Below, piece after piece: positions 27,005 through 37,986 of a stretch of 64,000 nucleotides of DNA. Both the position numbers and the translations under genes were made by a program. Position 1 is the stretch's first letter; each line of letters opens with the position of its first letter. Source of the stretch: Nocardioides marmorisolisilvae (lineage in GTDB: Bacteria; Actinomycetota; Actinomycetes; Propionibacteriales; Nocardioidaceae); the NCBI RefSeq assembly GCF_031656915.1, contig NZ_CP134227.1, forward strand, positions 2,046,001 through 2,110,000. Direction: 5' to 3'. The notes below the pieces were generated by a model. That model saw only the letters and a program-made list of their open reading frames with translations. It searched no databases and was not told the origin of the DNA.

Positions 27005-27961
27005 ATGGCCACCGCGATCGCACAGCCCGACGTCACGTCGACCGGCATCGCACCCTCGCACTCCGGCCGCGACCGGATCAGCCGGGCCGAGGCGTGGCGC
27101 CGACGCGGCCCGCTGATGCCCGCGCTCATCTTCATGATCATCGTGACCCAGGTGCCGTTCGTGTTCACGCTGTTCTACTCGACCCAGTCCTGGAACCTGG
27201 TCCGCCCGGGCTCCCGCAGCTTCATCGGGTTGAGCAACTACGCAGCGGTCTTCGAGGACAGCCAGTTCCGCCAGGTCGCGATCAACACGGTGGTGATGAT
27301 CGTCGGCACGGTGATCATCTCGGTGGTCATCGGGCTGATCTTCGCGCTGCTGCTCGACCGCGCCTTCCGGGGCCGTGCGGTGGTCCGCACCTTGCTGATC
27401 ACGCCGTTCCTGGTGACCCCGGTTGCGTCGGCGCTGCTGTGGAAGACGAGCATGCTGAGCCCCACCAACGGGTTCCTCAACTGGATCCTGGGCGGGATCG
27501 GCATCCACGGCGTCGATCCGCTCAGCGCGCACCCGCTGGCCGCGGTGATGGCGGAGATGGTCTGGCAGTGGACGCCGTTCATGATGCTGCTGATCCTCGC
27601 CGGGCTGCAGTCCATGCCCCGCGACATCCTCGAGGCAGCGCGGGTCGACGGTGCGACCAGCTGGCGGCTCTTCCAGGAGCTCACCCTGCCGCACCTGCGC
27701 CGCTTCATCGAGCTCGGATCGGTGCTGGGGGCGATCTACCTGGTGAACACCTTCGACGCCGTCTACATGATGACCAGCGGCGGGCCCGGAGTGGCCAGCT
27801 CCAACCTGCCCTTCTACATCTACCAGCGCGCCTTCCTCGGCTTCGACATCGGCCAGGCGGCCGCCATGGGCGTGGTCACGGTGGTCGCCACGATCATCGT
27901 CTCCTCGCTGGCGCTGCGGCTGATCTTCAAGAGCTTCACCGGAAACGAGGAGGCAGCCTGA
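27005..27961 (+). CDS. ABC sugar/polyol permease, MalF/UgpA type
   Basis: 318-residue inner-membrane subunit with six predicted transmembrane helices. It shows the MalF-like start MPALIFMIIVTQVPFVFTLF (about 38-57) and the cytosolic EAA loop EAARVDGATSWRLFQELTLP near 215, which docks to the ATPase. It is 2 bp after the binding-protein stop and overlaps the next permease by 1 bp. Substrate inferred to be a sugar alcohol from the cluster. Confidence 0.92.
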   Translation: MATAIAQPDVTSTGIAPSHSGRDRISRAEAWRRRGPLMPALIFMIIVTQVPFVFTLFYSTQSWNLVRPGSRSFIGLSNYAAVFEDSQFRQVAINTVVMIVGTVIISVVIGLIFALLLDRAFRGRAVVRTLLITPFLVTPVASALLWKTSMLSPTNGFLNWILGGIGIHGVDPLSAHPLAAVMAEMVWQWTPFMMLLILAGLQSMPRDILEAARVDGATSWRLFQELTLPHLRRFIELGSVLGAIYLVNTFDAVYMMTSGGPGVASSNLPFYIYQRAFLGFDIGQAAAMGVVTVVATIIVSSLALRLIFKSFTGNEEAA

Positions 27962-28839
27962 TGGCCACGGCCAACCCCGCCGCACCTGTCACCGCCCCGG
28001 CCCCGGAGCCGGACGTCGCTCGCAAGCGCGTCGACGGCAAGGGCGTCGGACTGAGCGCCCTGACCTGGATCCTCGGCATCGGGTTCTTCTTCCCGGTGCT
28101 CTGGATGGTCCTGACCGCCTTCAAGCAGGAGCGCGACGCCGCAACCCCCACCCCGAAGTTCTTCTTCAGCCCGACCCTCGACGAGTTCCGGTCGGTGCTC
28201 GAGAGCGGCATCGGCACGGCGCTGCTCAACTCGCTGTTCGCGACCGTGGTCTCCACGGTGATCGTGCTCGCCCTCGGCGTACCCGCAGCGTTCGCGCTCT
28301 CGCTCCGCCCGGTCCGCAAGACCAAGGACGCGCTGTTCTTCTTCATCAGCACGAAGATGCTGCCCGTCGTCGCCGCGATCATCCCGCTGTATGTGATCGT
28401 CGGGAAGCTCGGCATGCTCGACAACGTCTGGACACTGGTCATCCTCTACACGGCGATGAACCTGCCGATCGCGGTCTGGATGATGCGGTCGTTCTTCCTT
28501 GAGGTCCCCGGCGAGCTGCTCGAGGCGGCCAGCCTCGACGGCGCCAGCACCTTCCGGTCCGTGCGCGAGGTCATCTTGCCGCTGGTCTCTCCGGGCATCG
28601 CCGCGACCTCGCTGATCTGCGTGATCTTCGCCTGGAACGAGTTCTTCCTGGCGGTCAACATGACCGCGGTCCAGGCGCAGACGATTCCCGTCGCGCTGGT
28701 CGGCTTCGAGTCGGGCGAGGGCCTGTTCTGGGCCAAGCTGTCCGCCGCCTCGGTACTTGCCGCCCTGCCGGTCGTCGTGTGCGGCTGGATCGCCCAGAAC
28801 AAGCTCGTCCGCGGCCTCAGCTTCGGCGCCATCAAGTAA
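27961..28839 (+). CDS. ABC sugar/polyol permease, MalG/UgpE type
   Basis: 292 residues with a Pro/Ala-rich cytosolic N-terminus (about 1-30) and six transmembrane helices. The EAA loop is EAASLDGASTFRSVREVILP near 185. It pairs with the upstream MalF-type subunit. The ATG shares its first base with the preceding stop codon (TGATG), which fixes the start; an apparent in-frame extension upstream is only an overlap with the other permease gene. Confidence 0.92.
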   Translation: MATANPAAPVTAPAPEPDVARKRVDGKGVGLSALTWILGIGFFFPVLWMVLTAFKQERDAATPTPKFFFSPTLDEFRSVLESGIGTALLNSLFATVVSTVIVLALGVPAAFALSLRPVRKTKDALFFFISTKMLPVVAAIIPLYVIVGKLGMLDNVWTLVILYTAMNLPIAVWMMRSFFLEVPGELLEAASLDGASTFRSVREVILPLVSPGIAATSLICVIFAWNEFFLAVNMTAVQAQTIPVALVGFESGEGLFWAKLSAASVLAALPVVVCGWIAQNKLVRGLSFGAIK

Positions 28840-28860
28840 CCGACCCACCCAGGAGCTCCC

Positions 28861-29970
28861 ATGTCTTCCATCACCTACGACCAGGCCTCGTGCATCTACG
28901 CGGGCACGGACCGGCCCGCAGTCGACGACCTGAGCCTCGACATCGACGACGGCGAGTTCGTCGTCCTGGTCGGTCCCTCCGGCTCGGGCAAGTCGACCGC
29001 CCTGCGGATGCTCGCCGGGCTCGAGCCGATCGACCGCGGCGCCATCCGCATCGGGGCCCGCAACATGGTCGGGGTGCCGTCGAAGGACCGCGACATCGCG
29101 ATGGTGTTCCAGAACTACGCGCTGTACCCCAACAAGACCGTCGCGGAGAACATGGGATTCGCGCTGAAGATGCGCGGCGTTCCGGTCGAGGAGCGCAGGC
29201 GCAAGGTCAACGACGTCGCCAAGCTTCTCGACCTCGAGTCCTACCTCGACCGCAAGCCGGGCAAGCTCTCCGGCGGCCAGCGCCAGCGGGTCGCCATGGG
29301 GCGCGCGATCGTGCGGGAGCCGCAGGTCTTCTGCATGGACGAGCCGTTGTCCAACCTCGACGCGAAGCTACGGGTGCAGACCCGCACCCAGATCGCGGCC
29401 CTGCAGCGCAGGCTCGAGACCACCACCGTCTACGTCACCCACGACCAGGTCGAGGCGATGACGATGGGCGACCGCGTTGCCGTGCTGAGGCTGGGCGTGC
29501 TCCAGCAGTTCAGCACCCCGGCCGAGCTCTACGACCGTCCGGTGAACGCGTTCGTCGCCGGCTTCATCGGGTCGCCATCGATGAACCTCTTCACCGCGCC
29601 CCTGACCTCCTCCGGTGCCGCCGTCGGAGGGACCACCGTTCCGATTCCCCGCGCCGTGCTCGACGAGCTCGGCCGGGACGGCACCAAGGAGATCACCATC
29701 GGCATCCGGCCGGAAGCGCTGGAGGTCGCCGGTGACGGCGACGGGATCGCCGTCACCGTCGCCCTGCTCGAGGACCTCGGCAGTGAGAGCTTCGTCTACG
29801 GCACCCTTGACGACACCGCCGTGCGCGGCCTGGACGGCGAGTCGCTCACCGTCACCGCGAAGTCCGCCCGCCGGGCGCCGGTGAAGGTCGGCGCGAGCGC
29901 ACGGCTGCGGTTGCGTGGCGAGGACCTGCATCTCTTCCATCCCTCCACCGGCGAGCGCCTCGGCAGCTGA
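28861..29970 (+). CDS. ABC transporter ATP-binding protein, MalK/MsmK/UgpC type
   Basis: 369 residues. Walker A GPSGSGKST (about 39-47), Q-loop in MVFQNYALYPNKTV near 83, signature LSGGQRQRVAMG near 137, Walker B FCMDEPLSNLDAK near 158 and H-loop YVTHDQVEAM near 195. The C-terminal TOBE/OB regulatory domain (about 240-369) contains ITIGIRPEAL. It powers the two permeases. 21 bp after the MalG-type stop with AGGAGCTCCC upstream, last gene of the operon. Confidence 0.93.
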   Translation: MSSITYDQASCIYAGTDRPAVDDLSLDIDDGEFVVLVGPSGSGKSTALRMLAGLEPIDRGAIRIGARNMVGVPSKDRDIAMVFQNYALYPNKTVAENMGFALKMRGVPVEERRRKVNDVAKLLDLESYLDRKPGKLSGGQRQRVAMGRAIVREPQVFCMDEPLSNLDAKLRVQTRTQIAALQRRLETTTVYVTHDQVEAMTMGDRVAVLRLGVLQQFSTPAELYDRPVNAFVAGFIGSPSMNLFTAPLTSSGAAVGGTTVPIPRAVLDELGRDGTKEITIGIRPEALEVAGDGDGIAVTVALLEDLGSESFVYGTLDDTAVRGLDGESLTVTAKSARRAPVKVGASARLRLRGEDLHLFHPSTGERLGS

Positions 29971-30008
29971 CTGTCCCTGCGATCGCGACGCCCTCGGCTT
30001 GAGGCGCC

Positions 30009-33653
<3,645 letters not shown>

Positions 33654-33757
33654 CGGGGGCTCCTGGACACAGGCAACACGACGGCCCCCTGTCGGGTCGA
33701 CGAGGGGGTGTGGCGGAACCGGGACGGCCCGCGATGGCCGAGTCTAGTCGGCCGCGG

Positions 33758-34846
33758 TCAGCGGGTGGGCACCCTGTCGGTGCGCCAGACCTTCGCGTGG
33801 GCGATCACCACGGGGTGGTCGGTGGTGCGTCGTACCAGCGGACCGGCGTCCCAGGTGTAGCCGCTGAACTGAACCCCCGGGGAGCCGAGGATCCAGTCGA
33901 AGCCGTAGGGCCGCGGCTGGACCGCGGGCATCCGGCACCCGCCGGCGCCGGAGCCGCCGTTCGCCGCGTGCATCGCGCTGCCGGTGGCGAACGGGCACCA
34001 GAAGCCGGCGTGGTCGTTCATGTCCCCGGCGATGATCAGCGGCGCGTGTCCAGGCTGGCGCAGCAACGCGTTGGCGTTGGCGACCTCCTCAGCCACCGCG
34101 CGATGCCGCCAGCCGACGTTCTGCGGGAACGCCGGGTTGTGATAGCTGGTCACCCAGAACTCCACGCCGTTGGCGCGGTCCCGCAGCAGCACCTGCGGGT
34201 AGGGCCGACGGTGACCGTGGAAGTAGGGGTAGGACCTCGTCTCGGCCTTCACCAGCTCGAAGCGGCTGCGTCGCCAGGCCACCGAGTTCTGGCCGTCCCA
34301 GCCTCGCCGTGACGTGCCCGGCCAGAGACTGAACGTGCCTCCGAAGGCACGGCTGAACGCCGCCGACTGCGGTGCCTGCCACTCCTGCAGCGAGACCACA
34401 TCGGCGTGGTGCGCCTGCAGGATCTGGCCGACCCAGTGGGCCCGGACCGCGCCCGGCGCCATCCGGGCCCGGTCGCCGTGGCCGCCGGTGTGCGACGCAC
34501 CCAGAGCGTTGAAGGACACCATGGTGAACTGGGTGGAGCTGCCGAGCAGCCGGCTGTGCGCCATCACCTTCGCCGCCAGCGCCCGGGCGGCCCGACTGTG
34601 CCTCCTCTGGGCCTTGCGGAGCGTGGCGTCGGCCCGGTTGCCGGCGCGGCCAGCGCGCATGCTCGACGGGCTCGACGTGCGTCCGGAGGGCGTCGCCGAC
34701 GGGCTCGGCGTCCCCTGCGCTCCTGGCTGCGAGTCCTGGGGGACGAACAGTGCGTCCCGTTGCTCCCACCCGACCACGATGACGGCGGCGGAGAGTACGG
34801 CGGCGACGGTCACCTTCATCCACGTGCCGTAACGCAACTGCCGCAT
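33758..34846 (-). CDS. Exported endonuclease/exonuclease/phosphatase-fold protein
   Basis: 362 residues. N-terminal signal anchor (VTVAAVLSAAVIVVGWEQ, about 11-28) and a Ser/Pro/Thr-rich linker, so the domain is outside the membrane. EEP-fold motifs: MVSFNALG near 108, VSLQEWQ near 150, IIAGDMNDH near 270, DWILGSPG near 320 and TTDHPVV near 343. It could act on nucleic acid, phospholipid or sugar-phosphate; substrate unknown. Two adjacent ATGs; the second (34846) gives the 7-nt-like spacing (6 nt) from the AGCCTA/TAGGCT box typical of leaderless starts here. Confidence 0.8.
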   Translation of the reverse strand: MRQLRYGTWMKVTVAAVLSAAVIVVGWEQRDALFVPQDSQPGAQGTPSPSATPSGRTSSPSSMRAGRAGNRADATLRKAQRRHSRAARALAAKVMAHSRLLGSSTQFTMVSFNALGASHTGGHGDRARMAPGAVRAHWVGQILQAHHADVVSLQEWQAPQSAAFSRAFGGTFSLWPGTSRRGWDGQNSVAWRRSRFELVKAETRSYPYFHGHRRPYPQVLLRDRANGVEFWVTSYHNPAFPQNVGWRHRAVAEEVANANALLRQPGHAPLIIAGDMNDHAGFWCPFATGSAMHAANGGSGAGGCRMPAVQPRPYGFDWILGSPGVQFSGYTWDAGPLVRRTTDHPVVIAHAKVWRTDRVPTR

Positions 34847-34852
34847 CATCCA

Positions 34853-34858
34853 AGCCTA
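34853..34858 (-). promoter_or_regulatory. Leaderless -10 box (TAGGCT) for the EEP-fold gene
   Basis: Minus-strand TAGGCT, 3 nt before a first ATG and 6 nt before the second. The usual spacing favours the second ATG. Confidence 0.55.
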
Positions 34859-34950
34859 TCCGGATCGCGAGCGCCGCGGGCCGCTGTCCGGGGGCTGCTC
34901 GCCGCGCACCGGCTCCCTCCTGATCGTCGCTCGGACGGCGCCGCGGCCGG

Positions 34951-36732
34951 TCAGGTGTTCCAGGGCCCTTCTGGCGCGCTGACCCGGGCCTCGTCGGCCT
35001 CCCGGTCCGTGAGCTGCTCCTGGCTCTGCCGCTCGGCCTCGACCCGTCGGAGGTAGTGGTCGACCTCCTCGGCGATCCGCGCCTCGTCCCAGCCCAGCTC
35101 GCCGCCCATCAGCGTGGCGACGGGTAGGGCGGCCTCGATGCCGCGGTCGAAGGTCTCGATGGAGATCCGGGTGCGGCGGGCCAGCACGTCGTCGAGGTGG
35201 CGGGCCCCCTCGTGGGTGACCGCGTAGACGACCTCGGCCGCCAGGTAGCCCTGGGCCCCGTCGATCGGCCGTCCCAGCGTGGGTCGCTCGGCGACCAGGT
35301 CAAGGACCTCGTCGACCAGGCCGCCGTACCGGCCGAGCAGGTGGTCGATGCGGCCGACGTCCAACCCCGATCCGCGGGCAAGGGACACGCGTTGGTTGGT
35401 GCGGGTCTCGAACCGGCTGGCGCCCGCGAGCAGCACTCGCTCGGTGATCGACGGGCCGACGTCGTCGCGCTCGCGCACGGCCATGTCGACGGCGTCGGCG
35501 GCCATCACCCGGTATGTCGTCAGCTTGCCGCCGGCGATCAGGACCAGGCCCGGTGTCGGACTGACCACGGTGTGCTCTCGGGAGATCCTGGTGGTCGCGG
35601 CGGCGACGTCGCCACGGTCCTCGTCGTGCGGCACCGTGCCGCGCAGCAGCGGTCGCAGCCCGGCGTACACACCTTGGACGTCACCGTGGTCCAGCGGGTC
35701 TCGCAGGATCTTGTTGACGTGACCGAGCAGGTAGTCGATGTCCGCCCGGGAGGCCGCCGGGTGCGCGAGGTCGAACTGCCACGGGGTGTCGGTGGTGCCG
35801 ATGATCCAGTGCGCGCCCCACGGGATGACGAACAGCACCGACTTCTCGGTGCGGGTGATGAAGCCGCACTCCGAGCGGATCCTGGCCCGCGGCACGACCA
35901 GATGGATCCCCTTGCTCGCCTCGACATCGAGCGCACCGGCTCCACCGACCAGCTCCTGGATCGCGTCGGTCCACACCCCGGCCGCGTTGATCACCACCCG
36001 GGCTCGGACCTCGAAGTCGACGTCGTCCTCGAGGTCGCGCACCGTGACGCCGACGACCCGCCCCCCGGACCCCGAGCCGCTCGAAGGGTCGCGCAGGAAC
36101 CCGGTCACCTTGGCGCGGGTCGCGACGTGGCCGCCGTACGACGCAGCGGTGCGGGCGATCGTGGAGACCAGCCGGGCGTCGTCGACCTGACAGTCGTAGT
36201 AGCGGATCGCCCCGTGCAGCTCGTCGGTGCGCAGGTCGGGCGCCAACCGGGCGAGCTGCTTGCGGAAGACGTGGCTGTGCTTGGGAACGCCCGTCTCGTG
36301 GTGGCCGGCGCGAGCTCCGAGCTGCGCCATCGCGTCGTAGAGCAGCAGCCCCGCACCGACGTACGGCCGCTCCCAGGCCGCCTTCAGGGGGTAGAGGAAC
36401 GGCACCGGACGGACCAGGTGCGGGGCGAGCCGGGTCTGCAGCAACCCGCGCTCCTCGAGCGCCTCCTTGACGAGAGCGAAGTCGAGCATCTCCAGGTAGC
36501 GCAGACCGCCGTGCACCAGCTTGCTGCTCCGGCTGCTGGTGCCGCTGGCCAGGTCGCGCTGCTCGACCAGGGCCGTCGACAGGCCGCGGCTGACGGCGTC
36601 CAGGGCGGTACCGGTGCCGACGACTCCGCCACCCACGACGAGGACGTCCAGCGGTTCGGCCGGCGTGGTCGCGCTCATTGCCGCGATCGCGGCTGCGCGG
36701 GCGCCGGGGCCGAGCTGGATGGTGCGGACCAT
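34951..36732 (-). CDS. glpD: Aerobic glycerol-3-phosphate dehydrogenase
   Basis: FAD enzyme that oxidises sn-glycerol 3-phosphate to DHAP and passes electrons to quinone at the membrane. 593 residues: N-terminal FAD-binding VLVVGGGVVGTGTALDAVS (about 30-48), SGTSSRSSKLVHGGLRYLE near 63-81 (GlpD signature), and a C-terminal capping domain with VYAVTHEGARHLDDVLARR near 500. A GS-rich insert (PSSGSGSGG) near 218 is encoded by a repeat-like sequence. ATG with a TATGTT box 6 nt upstream. Confidence 0.93.
   Translation of the reverse strand: MVRTIQLGPGARAAAIAAMSATTPAEPLDVLVVGGGVVGTGTALDAVSRGLSTALVEQRDLASGTSSRSSKLVHGGLRYLEMLDFALVKEALEERGLLQTRLAPHLVRPVPFLYPLKAAWERPYVGAGLLLYDAMAQLGARAGHHETGVPKHSHVFRKQLARLAPDLRTDELHGAIRYYDCQVDDARLVSTIARTAASYGGHVATRAKVTGFLRDPSSGSGSGGRVVGVTVRDLEDDVDFEVRARVVINAAGVWTDAIQELVGGAGALDVEASKGIHLVVPRARIRSECGFITRTEKSVLFVIPWGAHWIIGTTDTPWQFDLAHPAASRADIDYLLGHVNKILRDPLDHGDVQGVYAGLRPLLRGTVPHDEDRGDVAAATTRISREHTVVSPTPGLVLIAGGKLTTYRVMAADAVDMAVRERDDVGPSITERVLLAGASRFETRTNQRVSLARGSGLDVGRIDHLLGRYGGLVDEVLDLVAERPTLGRPIDGAQGYLAAEVVYAVTHEGARHLDDVLARRTRISIETFDRGIEAALPVATLMGGELGWDEARIAEEVDHYLRRVEAERQSQEQLTDREADEARVSAPEGPWNT
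36070..36088. repeat. Dispersed palindromic-type repeat inside glpD
   Basis: CCCCGAGCCGCTCGAAGGG inside the glpD reading frame, where it encodes a Ser/Gly-rich loop. It resembles, with changes, the CCTGAGCCTGCCGAAGG end of the mfd minisatellite. Confidence 0.5.
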
Positions 36733-36738
36733 GCCCCC

Positions 36739-36744
36739 AACATA
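36739..36744 (-). promoter_or_regulatory. Leaderless -10 box (TATGTT) for glpD
   Basis: Minus-strand TATGTT, 6 nt, then ATG at 36732. Confidence 0.55.
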
Positions 36745-36760
36745 GGGGGGCGGCCGAGCG

Positions 36761-37867
36761 CTACTGGACGACGACCTCGATCCGCTGGAACTCCTTGAGC
36801 TCGGTGTAGCCGGTGGTGGCCATGGCGCGACGCAGCGCGCCGACGAGGTTCATCGTCCCGTCCGCGACTCGCGACGGGCCGAAGAGGATCTCCTCCAGCG
36901 AGCCGATCGTGCCGAACTCCACGCGCTGGCCACGGGGCAGCTGCGCATGGTGCGCCTCGGCTCCCCAGTGGAAGCCCTTGCCCGGCGCCTCGGTCGCCCG
37001 GGCCAGCGGCGAGCCGACCATCACCGCGTCGGCACCGCAGGCGATCGCCTTGGCGATGTCCCCGCTGCGGCCGATCGACCCGTCGGCGATCACGTGCACG
37101 TAGCGGCCACCGGACTCGTCGAGGTAGTCCCGGCGGGCCGCAGCCACGTCGGCGACCGCGCTCGCCATCGGCACTGCCACGCCCAGCACCGACCGGGTGG
37201 TGTGCGCGGCGCCGCCGCCGAAGCCGACCAGTACGCCCGCGGCTCCGGTGCGCATCAGGTGCAGCGCCGCCTGGTACGTCGCGCAGCCGCCGACGATCAC
37301 CGGCACGTCGAGCTCGTAGATGAACTCCTTGAGGTTCAGCGGCTCGGCCTGGCCGGAGACGTGCTCCGCGCTGACGGTCGTGCCCCGGATCACGAACATG
37401 TCGACGCCGGCGTCGACGACCGTCTTCGCGAACTCCTTGGTGCGCTGGGGACTCAGCGCGGCGGCCACGGTCACGCCCGCGTCGCGCACCTGGCGGACGC
37501 ACTGGGTGATCAGCTCGGGCTTGATCGGCTCGCTGTAGATCTCCTGCAGCCGCGACACCGCCGCCACACCCTCCAGCCCGGCCACCTCGTCGAGCAGGTC
37601 CGTGGGGTCGTCGTACCGGGTCCACAGCCCCTCGAGGTTGAGCACCCCGAGGCCGCCGTACTGCCCGAGCGCGATGGCGGTGGCCGGGGAGACCACCGAG
37701 TCCATCGGTGCCGCGAGGATGGGCAGCTCGAACCGGTAGGCATCGATCTGCCAGGAGACGTTGACCTCCTCGGGGTCGCGGGTGCGCCGGCTCGGCACGA
37801 TCGCGATGTCGTCGAAGGCGTAGGCCCGGCGACCGCGCTTGGCGCGGCCGATCTCGATCTCGCTCAT
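36761..37867 (-). CDS. guaB3: GuaB3-family IMP dehydrogenase-like protein
   Basis: 368-residue TIM-barrel protein of the actinobacterial GuaB3 group, lacking CBS domains. Start EIGRAKRGRRAYAFDDIAIVP is diagnostic, followed by ILAAPMDSVVSPATAIALG near 50 and HVIADGSIGRSGDIAKAIA near 265. The canonical GuaB catalytic loop (GxGSxCxTR) is replaced by GGGAAHTTRSVLG near 220, with His in place of the catalytic Cys, so IMP dehydrogenase activity cannot be assumed. Located between glpD and, further on, guaB, as in many actinobacteria. Confidence 0.92.
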   Translation of the reverse strand: MSEIEIGRAKRGRRAYAFDDIAIVPSRRTRDPEEVNVSWQIDAYRFELPILAAPMDSVVSPATAIALGQYGGLGVLNLEGLWTRYDDPTDLLDEVAGLEGVAAVSRLQEIYSEPIKPELITQCVRQVRDAGVTVAAALSPQRTKEFAKTVVDAGVDMFVIRGTTVSAEHVSGQAEPLNLKEFIYELDVPVIVGGCATYQAALHLMRTGAAGVLVGFGGGAAHTTRSVLGVAVPMASAVADVAAARRDYLDESGGRYVHVIADGSIGRSGDIAKAIACGADAVMVGSPLARATEAPGKGFHWGAEAHHAQLPRGQRVEFGTIGSLEEILFGPSRVADGTMNLVGALRRAMATTGYTELKEFQRIEVVVQ

Positions 37868-37974
37868 GCGGTGTCCCCAGGATGTTGATCGTCAGTGGAG
37901 CGGAGCGGCGGAGCCGAAGGGCGTGGTGGCGTGCTCACCGTCCAAGGCTATCCGGATCCGGGGGTGGTGCTCCG

Positions 37975-37980
37975 TACGGT
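37975..37980 (+). promoter_or_regulatory. Leaderless -10 box (TACGGT) for the RecQ-like gene
   Basis: TACGGT, 6 nt, then ATG at 37987. It supports this ATG rather than a longer in-frame upstream start. Confidence 0.55.
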
Positions 37981-37986
37981 GGGTGC

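Noticed and set aside
27820-28848. Long frames antisense to the ABC permeases
   Set aside because: Both permeases have transmembrane segments and EAA loops on the plus strand; the antisense text is acidic/Arg/His low-complexity.
34851-37958. Shared CTATCCGGATC motif upstream of the EEP-fold and RecQ-like genes
   Set aside because: An 11-bp match is expected by chance many times in 64 kb, and its distance from the two -10 boxes differs.
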